64,000 bases of DNA, taken from NCBI RefSeq assembly GCF_004015795.1, contig NZ_ML137218.1, positions 1,897,811 through 1,961,810 on the forward strand, in the 5' to 3' direction. The position numbers and the translations under genes were made by a program. The DNA is from Falsirhodobacter deserti (GTDB taxonomy: Bacteria; Pseudomonadota; Alphaproteobacteria; Rhodobacterales; Rhodobacteraceae). Below, piece after piece: positions 34,298 through 43,907 of the stretch (position 1 is its first letter; each line of letters opens with the position of its first letter). The notes below the pieces were generated by a model that was not told the origin of the DNA, ran no database searches, and worked only from the letters and a program-made list of their open reading frames with translations.

Positions 34298-35839
34298 TCA
34301 GCCGGGGGCATAGCCGAAGCTGACGGGCGGCTCGGCGGCCGTTTCCACCCAAACACTTTTGGTTTGGGTATAGGCCATCAGCGCCTCCGCCCCCGAGGAA
34401 CGCCCATAACCCGAGCGCCCAAACCCGCCAAAGGGCGAACAGACGTTGATCGTCTTGTAGGAATTCACCCAGAATGTGCCCGCCCGCACCGCAGCCGCCA
34501 TCCGATGCGCGCGACCGACATCGGCAGTCCAGACAGCACCTGCAAGGCCATAGGGATTGTCATTGGCCAGCGCGATCGCCTCCTCTTCGGTGTCGAAGGT
34601 CAGGACGGACACGACAGGGCCGAAGATCTCCTCGCGCGCCACGGACATGTCGGGCGTGACACCGTCAAGGATCGTCGGCGCGAAATAGAAACCACCCGTC
34701 GTCTCCAGCGGCTCCGGACGGGCGCCGCCAGCGGCCAGTCGCGCCCCTTCGGCCACGCCCGCATTCACCATCTGGCCGATCTTGTCCCATTGGCGCTGGT
34801 TGTTGATCGGGCCGACATGCGTCGCCTCGTCGAAGGGATGGCCGATCGCGATGCGGCGTGCGGCGTCGGCGTATGCGTCCACGAACTGCTCATGAACCGA
34901 CCGGTGCACCAGCAGGCGGGACCCCGCAACGCAGCTTTGCCCCGCCCCTGCGAAAATCGCGGCCTGCGCGCCCACCATCGCCCTTGAAAGGTCCGCATCC
35001 GGGAAGACGATGTTGGCGGACTTCCCGCCAAGTTCCAGCACGCAAGGAACCGTGTTCCTTGCCGCCGCCGCCGCAATGGTCGACCCCGCCTCGGCAGAGC
35101 CGACAAAGACCACCAGCCCCGTCTTGGGATGGGTCACGCCCGCCTGCCCCGCCGTCAGGCCGCCGCCGGCGATAACGTTGACAAGGCCACGCGGCGCCCC
35201 GCCAAGTTCGCACATGCGCCCAAGGATGAGGGTGGACAGCGGCGTCAACTCCGACGGCTTGATCACGACGCCATTGCCCGCGCAGATGGCCGGCGCAATC
35301 TGCCAGCCGCCGGTGAACAGCGGCGCATTCCACGGGGTGATCTGCATCACCACGCCGATCGGTTCCTGCCGGGTATAGTTGAAGTGGCTGGACGGAACCG
35401 GGATCACGTTGCCATAGATCTTGTCGCACCAGCCCGCGTAATACTCGAACATCTCGGCCACGCGCAGGGCTTCGCCCTTGATATCGCGGATCGGCCGACC
35501 GGCAGAGCGGCTTTCGATTTCCGCGATCAGCGGTGCATGGGCGCGGATCTGCGCCGCGATCGCCCACATGATCCGGCCGCGCGCGGGGGCGGGCATGGCC
35601 ATCCACTCGCGTTGCGCGCGTTCGGCGGCGTCCATGGCCGCGTCGATCTCGGACGGGCCGGCATCTGGAAACGACGCGAACACCTGCCCGGATGCGGGAT
35701 CCGTCAGGTCCAGCGAGGCGCCGGTGCCGCGGACGATCCCGCCACCGATGAGGCTGCCTATCTCGGCCCCCGGAAACACCTCGCGGTACAGGGCGAGGAT
35801 GCGGTCGGCCTGTTCGGCCGCGGTGATGGTCAGGGTCAT
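34298..35839 (-). CDS. NAD(P)-dependent aldehyde dehydrogenase
   Basis: A 513-aa ALDH. The oxyanion Asn region is MQITPWNAPLF, the catalytic Glu is in VLELGGKSANI and the nucleophilic Cys in GAGQSCVAGSR; PFGGFGRSGYGR is near the end. It oxidises an aldehyde to a carboxylate. ATG 35839 follows AAAGGA, 4 nt after the beta-hydroxyacid dehydrogenase stop at 35843, so the two are coupled. The substrate is not evident. It would act on the product of the neighbouring dehydrogenase or of amide cleavage. Confidence 0.9.
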   Translation of the reverse strand: MTLTITAAEQADRILALYREVFPGAEIGSLIGGGIVRGTGASLDLTDPASGQVFASFPDAGPSEIDAAMDAAERAQREWMAMPAPARGRIMWAIAAQIRAHAPLIAEIESRSAGRPIRDIKGEALRVAEMFEYYAGWCDKIYGNVIPVPSSHFNYTRQEPIGVVMQITPWNAPLFTGGWQIAPAICAGNGVVIKPSELTPLSTLILGRMCELGGAPRGLVNVIAGGGLTAGQAGVTHPKTGLVVFVGSAEAGSTIAAAAARNTVPCVLELGGKSANIVFPDADLSRAMVGAQAAIFAGAGQSCVAGSRLLVHRSVHEQFVDAYADAARRIAIGHPFDEATHVGPINNQRQWDKIGQMVNAGVAEGARLAAGGARPEPLETTGGFYFAPTILDGVTPDMSVAREEIFGPVVSVLTFDTEEEAIALANDNPYGLAGAVWTADVGRAHRMAAAVRAGTFWVNSYKTINVCSPFGGFGRSGYGRSSGAEALMAYTQTKSVWVETAAEPPVSFGYAPG

Positions 35840-35842
35840 CGC

Positions 35843-36709
35843 TTATCCTTTCGTGCGGAAATCGCCCATGCGGGTGAAATCCTCGGTCGGGCCATAGGGG
35901 GAATTGGCCCAGAGTTCGGCCGCCTTCTCGGTCAGCGGCATGGGGGTGCCGGTGTCGCCGGCAAGTTTGCGCGCAAGGCGCACGTCCTTTTGCATCAGGG
36001 CCATGGTGAAGCCGCTGTCGAAGCCTTCGTTCATCACCCAGGTGGGAAAGTGCACCTCCGACAGCATCGACCGGCCCGAGGCGGCATTCAGCACCTCCAG
36101 CGTCGATTCCACCGAGATGCCGGCCGCTTCCGCAAGGCGCAATCCCTCGGCGGTGGTGACCATATGCGCCGCGCACAGAAGGTTGTTCACCAGCTTTGCC
36201 ACATTGCCCGCACCGCTTTCGCCCACATGGATCGCCTTGGTGGACAAGGCATCAATCACCGGCTGCGCATCCGCCAGATCGGCATCGGCACCGCCGATCA
36301 TCATGGTCAGCGCCCCTTTTGCCGCACCGGCCGGCCCGCCCGATACCGGCGCGTCCAGAAAACCGTGCCCCATTTCTGCCAGCGTCGCAGCCACCCGGCG
36401 CGACACATCGGGTTCGGAGGTGGAGGTGTCGATGACCACGATCCGCCCGTGCGCCTGCAACAGGTCACGGACCTGCTCGATCACGTTGGCCACATCCTGC
36501 GCCGTCGGCAGCGAAAAGACGATGCGGTCGGCTGCGAACACCGCCTCCAGCACCGGCGCAGGTTCCACCCCTGCGGCCTGCGCCAGATCGCGGCGGACGG
36601 GCGACAGGTCATAGCCCAGCACCCGAAAACCTGCACGCGCCGCCGAAGTGGCCATGCCCAGCCCCATCGCCCCCAGTCCAACGACCCCGACCGTCACGTT
36701 ACCTGCCAT
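35843..36709 (-). CDS. 3-hydroxyisobutyrate dehydrogenase-family oxidoreductase
   Basis: A 288-aa beta-hydroxyacid dehydrogenase. The Rossmann motif is VGLGAMGLGMATSAA, the substrate motif DAPVSGGPAGAAKGAL and the catalytic lysine region GAGNVAKLVNN. It oxidises a beta-hydroxy acid or reduces the semialdehyde with NAD(P). ATG 36709 is preferred (AGGAGG about 10 nt upstream); ATG 36718 lies too close to the ribosome site. It is coupled to the aldehyde dehydrogenase. The exact acid (hydroxyisobutyrate, tartronate, threonate) is open. Confidence 0.85.
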   Translation of the reverse strand: MAGNVTVGVVGLGAMGLGMATSAARAGFRVLGYDLSPVRRDLAQAAGVEPAPVLEAVFAADRIVFSLPTAQDVANVIEQVRDLLQAHGRIVVIDTSTSEPDVSRRVAATLAEMGHGFLDAPVSGGPAGAAKGALTMMIGGADADLADAQPVIDALSTKAIHVGESGAGNVAKLVNNLLCAAHMVTTAEGLRLAEAAGISVESTLEVLNAASGRSMLSEVHFPTWVMNEGFDSGFTMALMQKDVRLARKLAGDTGTPMPLTEKAAELWANSPYGPTEDFTRMGDFRTKG

Positions 36710-36797
36710 CTCGCACATCCCTCCTGCTGATCATGGCAGGATCGCCGCAGCTTCGGTGTTGCGCTAGCGTCCCCGCATCGAACAGAGTGTTGCCCTG

Positions 36798-37712
36798 TCA
36801 GGAACGCCCGGCAAAGCTGGCCATTGCGCCTTCCAGATGCTGTGCAAGCGCCGCGACAGAGGCGGGAAGGCGCCGCCGCGCCCGCACCATCAGATGCGCC
36901 GACGCGCCCGTGAAAGCCAGATCCGCCAGTTCGCGCACCTCTGCCGACCCTTCGGCCAGATCCATCGCAACCGACGCGCGGGGAAGGAATGCAAGCCCCA
37001 GACCGGCGGTGACGAACCGCCGCAGCGCGTCGATGGAAGTGGTGATCAGCCGTGGCGACAGGGCAAGCCCGCTGTCCGCGGCAACGCGCGCCAACAGATC
37101 GGTCGTGCCGTGGCCTGCCGGCAGAAGCGCAACGGGATGGCGCAGGCAATCGGCCAGCGCAACTTGCTTTCCCTGCGCCAGGGAATGCTCCGGCGGCAGG
37201 ACCACACACAGCGGATGGCGCGCCTGCGCGACGCTACGGACTGCCCCAGTGGCAGGCGGACTATAGGCAATCCCGATATCGCTGTCGCCATTCACCAGCG
37301 CAGCCACGACCGCATGGGTCGATCCGATCCGCAGGTCGTATCTGACATGGGGCGTGGCTGTCATGATTCCGGCCAGGCCGTTCTGCACCAGATCCGCAAG
37401 GAACCCTTCGCCGCAGTGGATGCGGACGTTGCGTTGCTGGATCCCCCGCAGATCCGACAACTGCTCCTCGAGGATGCTGAACTCCTCCACCGCGCGGCGG
37501 GCATGTTCCAGCACAAGGCTGCCGGCGTCGGTCAGCGTGACGCCGCGCGCGCTGCGATCGAACAGGGCAACACCCAGCTCTGCCTCCATGTCCGCAATCT
37601 GGCGCGAAACGACGGAGGGCGCGATCCCCAGATGCGCGGCCGCCGCCCGAATGGATCCGAGCCGCTGAACGGCAAGGTAGATGCGGATATCACGAGCGTC
37701 GAGGGTCATCAT
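36798..37712 (-). CDS. LysR-type transcriptional regulator
   Basis: A 304-aa protein with an N-terminal winged helix (IYLAVQRLGSIRAAAAHLGIAPSVVSRQIADMEAELGVALFDRS) and a LysR effector domain. ATG 37712 is used; a TTG at 37748 overlapping the amidohydrolase stop is also open. It lies within a run of same-strand catabolic genes, between the amidohydrolase and the dehydrogenases, instead of divergent from its target as usual. It probably controls this cluster. Confidence 0.88.
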   Translation of the reverse strand: MMTLDARDIRIYLAVQRLGSIRAAAAHLGIAPSVVSRQIADMEAELGVALFDRSARGVTLTDAGSLVLEHARRAVEEFSILEEQLSDLRGIQQRNVRIHCGEGFLADLVQNGLAGIMTATPHVRYDLRIGSTHAVVAALVNGDSDIGIAYSPPATGAVRSVAQARHPLCVVLPPEHSLAQGKQVALADCLRHPVALLPAGHGTTDLLARVAADSGLALSPRLITTSIDALRRFVTAGLGLAFLPRASVAMDLAEGSAEVRELADLAFTGASAHLMVRARRRLPASVAALAQHLEGAMASFAGRS

Positions 37713-37744
37713 CGGCAAAGGATGATGACCCGACGCACCGACTG

Positions 37745-38887
37745 TCAAGCCGCGCCCAGTTCGGCCTGTGCCAGCCGGACCCAGAACGCCGCCGCATCCC
37801 CGATGATGGCATCATTGAAATCGAAACGCGGGGAATGAAGGCCGGGATTATCGCCTTCGCGCCCTGCACCCATCCAGAAATAGCAGCCGGGTACCTCGTT
37901 CAGCATGAACGCGAAATCCTCGGCCGCCATGCTGGGATCGGCGTCAACCACCGACAGTCCCGCCGCCTGCGCAACCGCGCGCACGCGCTGCGCATGGGGG
38001 GCAGAATTAAGCGTGGAGGGATAGCGCCGTTCATAGCGAAGATCCGCCGTGCACCCAAGGCCGGTCGCCACCGCCCCCGCCAGCGTCCGCATCCGCGTTT
38101 CGATCAGCTCGCCGATGGAAGGATCGAACCAGCGGGTGGTGCCGCGGATCACGGCGGTTTCGGGCAGGACGTTCCATGCCTCGCCCCCATGCACCTGCGT
38201 GACGGACACGACGGAACTGCGCAGCGGGCTGACATTGCGGGCGGCGATCGATTGCAGCGCGGTCACGATATGCGATGCGGCCAGAAGCGAATCCGCGCCC
38301 TCATGCGGCATCGCCCCATGGGCGCCCGCGCCGGTCACAGTGATCTCGAACACCGCGAAGGCGGCCATCATCTCGCAGTCGCGGGCCACCACCGTGCCGG
38401 GTTGCAGGCCCGGCCAGTTGTGCATTGCGTAAATGGCATCAACCGGAAAACGCGTGAACAGCCCGTCACGGATCATCTCGCCCGCGCCGCCCTCGTTTTC
38501 TTCCGCCGGCTGGAAGATGAAACGCAGCGTTCCGGCGAATGGGGTTTCGGCAAGAACACGGGCCGCGGCCAATGCCACCGCGACGTGGCCGTCATGCCCG
38601 CAGGCATGGGCGCGGCCCGCGTGGCGTGACGCCCAGTCCACGCCCGACGTTTCCGTCATCGGCAAGGCGTCGATGTCGGCGCGGATCCCGATGGCCGGCC
38701 CCTCGCCCTTTGTCAGGGATGCGACGATGCCGGTGCGGCCTACCCCGGCCTGCACGTCATATCCCCATCCGGCCATCTTCTTTGCGATGAAGACGGCCGT
38801 GTCATGTTCCGCAAAGCCCAGTTCGGGGTTTGCGTGCAGGTGGCGGCGCCAAAGGACGGCGTCGGCAATCTGGTCCTGGGGGATCAT
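37745..38887 (-). CDS. M20-family amidohydrolase (hippurate/N-acyl amino acid hydrolase type)
   Basis: A 380-aa metal-dependent amidohydrolase: RRHLHANPELGF at the start, IGIRADIDALPM, ACGHDGHVAVAL (metal), QPAEENEGGAGEMI, HNWPG and SMAAEDFAFML at the end. It removes an acyl group from an amino acid or similar amide. The ATG overlaps the stop of the upstream membrane gene (ATGA), which links it to the DUF3100-like transporter and suggests the imported compound is its substrate. Confidence 0.9.
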   Translation of the reverse strand: MIPQDQIADAVLWRRHLHANPELGFAEHDTAVFIAKKMAGWGYDVQAGVGRTGIVASLTKGEGPAIGIRADIDALPMTETSGVDWASRHAGRAHACGHDGHVAVALAAARVLAETPFAGTLRFIFQPAEENEGGAGEMIRDGLFTRFPVDAIYAMHNWPGLQPGTVVARDCEMMAAFAVFEITVTGAGAHGAMPHEGADSLLAASHIVTALQSIAARNVSPLRSSVVSVTQVHGGEAWNVLPETAVIRGTTRWFDPSIGELIETRMRTLAGAVATGLGCTADLRYERRYPSTLNSAPHAQRVRAVAQAAGLSVVDADPSMAAEDFAFMLNEVPGCYFWMGAGREGDNPGLHSPRFDFNDAIIGDAAAFWVRLAQAELGAA

Positions 38888-39375
38888 CCCAGAACCCGCA
38901 GCGTCAGATCGGCGATGACAGCCGAACCAAGATAGGTGCCCAGCATCACGCAGATCGCGATGATCACGATCTTCCAGCCGGATGTGCGGGCGATCGCAAA
39001 CTCCTTTGCCGAAAGTGCAAGACCGCCATAGGCCAGTGCCGGCGTGGCCAGCGCCAGAAAGTTGATCTTGCCAACCTGTTCCACCACCCATTCGGAACCG
39101 GGAACACCCGGAATGGTGATCGCGATGGCGATCAGCGACACCCAGCCGACGGAGGGCAGATAGAACGGAACGAACCGTGCCAGGATCAGCCCGATGACCG
39201 AGCAGGCGTAAAGGATGGCCATGCCGGGAAGCGCCTCGGCCGCGCCGACGCCGGTGGAGACATAGTTGGCAACGCCGCCGATGATGCAGGCGATCAGCAG
39301 CAAAAGCGCCGTTTCTCCCACGCGGACCTTGGGTTCATTCTTGGCGTCTGCATTCATATGTTCGGTGTTCTGCAT
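38884..39375 (-). CDS. Small membrane protein, partner of DUF3100-like protein
   Basis: A 163-aa protein with a short polar N-terminus and four hydrophobic segments (ALLLLIACIIGGVANYVST, LPGMAILYACSVIGLILARF, FYLPSVGWVSLIAIAITIP, WKIVIIAICVMLGTYLGSAV). I do not recognise the family with certainty. It starts 10 nt after the DUF3100-like stop and overlaps the amidohydrolase gene. Together with the upstream gene it probably forms a two-component permease. Confidence 0.65.
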   Translation of the reverse strand: MQNTEHMNADAKNEPKVRVGETALLLLIACIIGGVANYVSTGVGAAEALPGMAILYACSVIGLILARFVPFYLPSVGWVSLIAIAITIPGVPGSEWVVEQVGKINFLALATPALAYGGLALSAKEFAIARTSGWKIVIIAICVMLGTYLGSAVIADLTLRVLG

Positions 39376-39385
39376 GATGGCGCCC

Positions 39386-40192
39386 TCAGTAAAGGTCCGG
39401 CCGTGCCTTGCGGAACAGCCATTGGGTCAGTGGAAGGGCGAGGAACATGCCCACGTAAAGGCCCGTCGCATAGGTCAGCACGTTCGACGCGCCTGCAAGA
39501 CCAAGGATCAGGTCCTTGTTCTCCGGCTCGGCCGTGACAAGGGCGCCGGTGCACGCAGCCAGCATGGAGCCGGAGCCGACGCCGCAGGACATCGCCAGGG
39601 CGCGGATATCGAACAGGCCAAGCGCGTGGATCAGGACGGGGATCACGGCAAAGACGAAGGTGCCGATCAGGGTGCCGGTGGCATAAACGCCCATCACGCC
39701 CGCGCCTTCGGGACTGTCGAGGCCATACTTCTCTGCCACCAGCGCAAGGTTCGGTTCCCGGTCGATGGAATAAACGGCACCCACCGTTTCGCGCCCCATG
39801 CGCAGAACATAAACTGCGATGGGGAAGGCGATCAGCACGGTGCCAAGATTGCCGATTTCCTGCAGGATCAATGCGGGGCCAGCGTCGATGATGGCCTCGA
39901 TTTGCGGCCCAACCGTGGTGCCGAACTTTGCAACAAAGGGCGTGATCGCGATGGTGATCATCGTGCCCGCGAACTTCTGCACGTTCGGGGTCAGTACGGA
40001 TGACGTGATCCGCGTGATGTTCGGGTTCAGCACGATCCCCGCGGCAAAGGCGTAAAGCATCGGCAGAAGCACGATGGCCGCGATGCCGATCGGAATGCGG
40101 ATGATCCCGATGATTTCCGCGATGATGACAATCGCCAGCACAAGCCCATGCAAGGCAAGCTGGCCGGGTCCGAAAACACCCGATTTCGGCAT
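39386..40192 (-). CDS. DUF3100-like multi-spanning membrane protein
   Basis: A 268-aa protein with seven to eight hydrophobic segments and PGQLALHGLVLAIVIIAEIIG near the start and GVGSGSMLAACTGALV in the C-terminal half. The pattern matches my memory of DUF3100 membrane proteins, which often stand beside M20 amidohydrolases; this needs a profile search. ATG 40192 has AGGAGG at an ideal distance. First gene of the operon. Likely carries the amidohydrolase substrate. Confidence 0.6.
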   Translation of the reverse strand: MPKSGVFGPGQLALHGLVLAIVIIAEIIGIIRIPIGIAAIVLLPMLYAFAAGIVLNPNITRITSSVLTPNVQKFAGTMITIAITPFVAKFGTTVGPQIEAIIDAGPALILQEIGNLGTVLIAFPIAVYVLRMGRETVGAVYSIDREPNLALVAEKYGLDSPEGAGVMGVYATGTLIGTFVFAVIPVLIHALGLFDIRALAMSCGVGSGSMLAACTGALVTAEPENKDLILGLAGASNVLTYATGLYVGMFLALPLTQWLFRKARPDLY

Positions 40193-40511
40193 CCTGTCCT
40201 CCTGTTGATTGTTTTCTTTTTGCGACACTATGAAAGTCCGCCTTCTATGCCGCCAGATCGTAAATTGGAACGCTGTGTTGCTTCTGGCCGAACAGGCGGG
40301 TGTGCCGCTTGGGTCACGCTCGCTTTCAAGAACCGTATCGATCATCCGGGCGGTGCAATGGAAGGCTGGTGCAGCGCGATCTCCGGCGGCAGTGGCCGCG
40401 GGATCGTAACGTAGCGGAACGAACCGCCCGGGCTGCGGCTTTTTGCGCAGCCAATCCGGTCGCAATGCCGGAACGAACCGTGACAGGCGCCCCCGAAGGG
40501 GCGCCATTGTT
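40193..40511. other. Promoter/terminator region between DUF3100-like operon and putA
   Basis: No gene. It must hold the promoter of the minus-strand DUF3100-like operon, but no clear -35/-10 pair is seen. A hairpin with 7-bp stem (GGCTGCG/CGCAGCC, 40431-40452) lies within. The right part carries the putA terminator (separate entry). Confidence 0.5.
40486..40505 (-). terminator. putA terminator hairpin
   Basis: GGCGCCCC and GGGGCGCC form an 8-bp perfect stem with loop CGAA, 6 nt downstream of the putA stop on the minus strand. No U-run follows on that strand (TGTCACGG). Confidence 0.5.
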
Positions 40512-43500
40512 TCAGCCAGCCAGCAATGCGGCGTTGCCGCCTGCCGCAGTCGTGTCGACGCACAGATGGCGTTCATGGGCGACATGGGCGATATCGGGCT
40601 GACCCGTGATCAGCTGGACGATCTCGCCCTCGCGCTGCGCAAGGGCCGTGGCATAGGCACGCGCACGCACGGCATCCCCCCACCAGATCGCCGCCGAGAA
40701 ACCGGAAAGCCGTGTCAGAGCTTCAGGCGCAAGAAGCCCCTCCACGCCGACGGCTTGACCGCCAAGCGCTTCCACGGCGGCCACCTGGTCGCGCGTGGCA
40801 GCAGCCCCCGGCCCAAGGCAAAGAACCGGCGGGCGAGATATTTCCGTCAGGCGGTTCAGCTCCCCCGTCGGGCCGGGCATCAGGCGTTCTTCGATCTTGC
40901 GCGGCGTAACAGCGGCAAGCCGGCGGCCGATCAGGGCTTCGTCGGCTGCGGGCAGATGTTCTTCCGCGTTCACCTGCGGCCCCGGGGCAGCAAAGAAGCG
41001 CGGAACGTAATTCGGCCCGCCCGCTTTTGGCCCCGTGCCCGAAAGCCCCTCACCGCCGAACGGCTGAGAGCCGACAATCGCACCGATCTGGTTGCGGTTG
41101 ACATAGATGTTGCCGACATGGATCGCATCCGACACCTCCTGCACGCGGCTGTCGATGCGGGTGTGCAGGCCAAAGGTCAGGCCATAACCGCGGGCATTGA
41201 TATCCGCGATAACCTTGTCGATCTCGGCGCCCTTGAAGGTGGCGACATGCAGGACAGGTCCGAAGATCTCACGCTCCAGATCAGCGATGCCGTTCACCTT
41301 CAACAAGGTCGGCGGGATGAAATACCCCGTCGAAGGCACGCTGACCTTGTGCAGCACGCGGCCCTTGTTGGCGGCAAGATATTCGGCAATGCCGTCACGC
41401 GCGCGTGTGTCGATCACCGGGCCGACATCGGTTTCGAGATGCCACGGATCACCCACGCGCAATTCATCCATCGCGCCCTTGATCATCTCGATCAGGTGGG
41501 GCGCGATGTCTTCCTGCACGTAAAGGCACCGCAAGGCCGAACAGCGCTGCCCGGCCGAACGGAAGGCCCCGTTCACGATGTCGCGCACCGCCTGCTCCGG
41601 AAGCGCGGTGGAATCAACGATCATCGCGTTCAGGCCGCCCGTTTCTGCGATCAGCGGCGCGCCGGGCTTCAGGTTCGCGGCCATGTTCCGCGCGATGGTT
41701 TGTGCTGTCGCTGTGGAGCCGGTGAAAACCATGCCCGCCACGCGCGGATCGGTTGCCAGCGCAGCCCCGACGATGCTGCCGCGCCCCGGCAGCAGCTGCA
41801 GTGCGGCAAGCGGCACACCCGCCTGATGCAGCAACCGTACGCCAAGGGCGGCGATCACGGGCGTCGTCTCGGCCGGCTTGGCGATCACGGCATTGCCCGC
41901 GATCAGGGCAGCCGCGATCTGGCCGGTGAAGATGGCCAGCGGGAAGTTCCACGGGCTGATCGCACCGATGATGCCACGCGCCTGACCGTCATGCCCTTCG
42001 GCCGCGTAATACCGCAGGAAATCCACCGCCTCGCGCAGTTCGGCAACGGCATCGCCCAGCGATTTGCCCGCCTCACGCGCAAGTATTCCAAAGATTGGCC
42101 CGAAGTTTTCCTCGTAAAGGTCGGCAGCACGCAGCAGAACCTCGGCCCGCGTCGCGGCGGGGGCATCCCAGACGCGCGCATCATCGATCGCGCGGGTGGT
42201 CGTGGCGGCATCCACCATCAAGACCTTCGCGATGGCCGCGCCGGTGGCGGGGTTCACAACATCGCCCATCTCGCCCGTGGCTTCGCGAACGGTCAGCGGC
42301 AGCGCATCGGGCAGCGTGATGTCGCGGGCCGCCTCGATCCGCGCCAGCGTTTCTTCATCGCTCAAATCGAACCCGGTGGAGTTTTTCCGCGCCCCGAACA
42401 ATGCGGGCGGCGCAACAAGCGAGGACGGCGCCGTGCGCGGTGTGCTGAAGGGATCGCGGGCGACCTCCTCGGGCGCGATGGCTTCGTCGACGATCTGGTT
42501 CACGAAGCTGCTGTTGGCACCGTTTTCCAGCAGGCGCCGCACAAGATAGGCCAGCAGGTCGCGATGCGCACCAACGGGCGCATAAATGCGGCAGCGGGCC
42601 TTGCTTTCGCGCAGCACGATATCATGCAGGCGTTCGCCCATGCCGTGCAGGCGCTGGAATTCGAAGCGGATATCGCCCGCCATTTCAAGAATGGCGGCAA
42701 CGGTGTGGGCGTTGTGCGTGGCGAATTGCGGATAGATGCGATCCGAATAACCGATCAGCTTCTGCGCGTTCGCGATGAAGCTGATATCGGTCGCGGCTTT
42801 GCTGGTGAACAGCGGGAAATCTTCCAGCCCTTCCACCTGTGCGCGCTTGATCTCGGTGTCCCAATAAGCACCCTTGACCAGCCGGACCATGATGCGGCGG
42901 TCAAGCCGAGTGGCCAGAGCGTGCAACCGGTCGATGGTCTGCCCCGCACGCTTGCCATAGGCCTGAACGACCACCCCGAACCCGTCCCATCCCGAAAGCG
43001 AGGGGTCTGACAGAACCGCCTCGATCACCTTCAGCGACAGCACAAGGCGGTCCTGCTCCTCGGCGTCGATGTTCATCCCCATGTTCGCCGCCTTGGCCTG
43101 CTTGGCCAGCCGCAGGACAACGGGCACCAGCTCGCGCATCACGCGGGCTTCTTGCGCGACCTCATACCGCGGATGCAGCGCCGACAGCTTGATGGAGATC
43201 CCGGGATTGGTTTCGACCGAGCCGCCTGCCGACACACCGATGCAGGCCTTGCCGATGGCGGCGATGGCATCGGAATAGGCGCGATCATACCGTGCGGCGT
43301 CGGCCGCGGTCATCGCCGCTTCGCCCAGCATGTCATAGCTGTAGGTGAAGCCTTCGGCCTCGCGCGTCTTGGCGCGGGTCAGCGCGGCTTCGATGGTCTG
43401 GCCCAGCACGAACTGCCGGCCCATCTCCTTCATCGCGCGGGCCACCGCACTGCGGATCACAGGTTCGCCCAAGCGGCGGACCATGCGCCGCAGCGTGCCG

Positions 43501-43907
43501 GCCTGATCGTCGTCCAGCACCTTGCCCGTCAGCATCAGCGCCCATGTCGAGGCGTTGACAAGGCTGGATGTCGCCTCGCCCAGATGCTTGCCCCAGTCCG
43601 AAGGGGCGATCTTGTCCTCGATCAGCGCATCGATGGTGATGCGGTCGGGCACGCGCAACATCGCTTCGGCCAGACACATCAGGGCAACGCCTTCACGGGT
43701 GGACAGGCCGTATTCTGAAAGGAAATGCTCCATCAGCGACGGCTTCGCCTCGGCGCGGATGCGGCGCACCAGCTCGGCGGCGCGGCGCGTGATGGCGGCG
43801 CGTTGCGCGTCATCCAGACCGGCAGCAGTAGTCAACTCGGCCAGCAACGCAGCCTCGTTGCGCAGCTTGGCATCAGTTGTGAATTCGGGTGCGGTGACAC
43901 TGCTCAT
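40512..43907 (-). CDS. putA: PutA, bifunctional proline dehydrogenase / pyrroline-5-carboxylate dehydrogenase
   Basis: A 1131-aa enzyme that turns proline into glutamate. The FAD-dependent PRODH barrel covers about 90-480 (KLSALHPRYE, GMNIDAEEQDR, VRLVKGAYWD, FATHNAHTVA). The P5C dehydrogenase lies at about 530-1010 (SPWNFPLAIFTGQIAAAL, AETGGLNAMIVDS, RSAGQRCSALRCLYV with the catalytic Cys) and a C-terminal domain follows. It lacks the ribbon-helix-helix DNA-binding start of enterobacterial PutA, so it does not repress its own gene; no Lrp-type PutR is adjacent. ATG 43907 follows GGAGA. Confidence 0.95.
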   Translation of the reverse strand: MSSVTAPEFTTDAKLRNEAALLAELTTAAGLDDAQRAAITRRAAELVRRIRAEAKPSLMEHFLSEYGLSTREGVALMCLAEAMLRVPDRITIDALIEDKIAPSDWGKHLGEATSSLVNASTWALMLTGKVLDDDQAGTLRRMVRRLGEPVIRSAVARAMKEMGRQFVLGQTIEAALTRAKTREAEGFTYSYDMLGEAAMTAADAARYDRAYSDAIAAIGKACIGVSAGGSVETNPGISIKLSALHPRYEVAQEARVMRELVPVVLRLAKQAKAANMGMNIDAEEQDRLVLSLKVIEAVLSDPSLSGWDGFGVVVQAYGKRAGQTIDRLHALATRLDRRIMVRLVKGAYWDTEIKRAQVEGLEDFPLFTSKAATDISFIANAQKLIGYSDRIYPQFATHNAHTVAAILEMAGDIRFEFQRLHGMGERLHDIVLRESKARCRIYAPVGAHRDLLAYLVRRLLENGANSSFVNQIVDEAIAPEEVARDPFSTPRTAPSSLVAPPALFGARKNSTGFDLSDEETLARIEAARDITLPDALPLTVREATGEMGDVVNPATGAAIAKVLMVDAATTTRAIDDARVWDAPAATRAEVLLRAADLYEENFGPIFGILAREAGKSLGDAVAELREAVDFLRYYAAEGHDGQARGIIGAISPWNFPLAIFTGQIAAALIAGNAVIAKPAETTPVIAALGVRLLHQAGVPLAALQLLPGRGSIVGAALATDPRVAGMVFTGSTATAQTIARNMAANLKPGAPLIAETGGLNAMIVDSTALPEQAVRDIVNGAFRSAGQRCSALRCLYVQEDIAPHLIEMIKGAMDELRVGDPWHLETDVGPVIDTRARDGIAEYLAANKGRVLHKVSVPSTGYFIPPTLLKVNGIADLEREIFGPVLHVATFKGAEIDKVIADINARGYGLTFGLHTRIDSRVQEVSDAIHVGNIYVNRNQIGAIVGSQPFGGEGLSGTGPKAGGPNYVPRFFAAPGPQVNAEEHLPAADEALIGRRLAAVTPRKIEERLMPGPTGELNRLTEISRPPVLCLGPGAAATRDQVAAVEALGGQAVGVEGLLAPEALTRLSGFSAAIWWGDAVRARAYATALAQREGEIVQLITGQPDIAHVAHERHLCVDTTAAGGNAALLAG

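Noticed and set aside
40443-43010. 855-codon open frame on the plus strand
   Set aside because: It is antisense to putA, whose protein sequence is conserved throughout. Long shadow frames are normal at this GC content.
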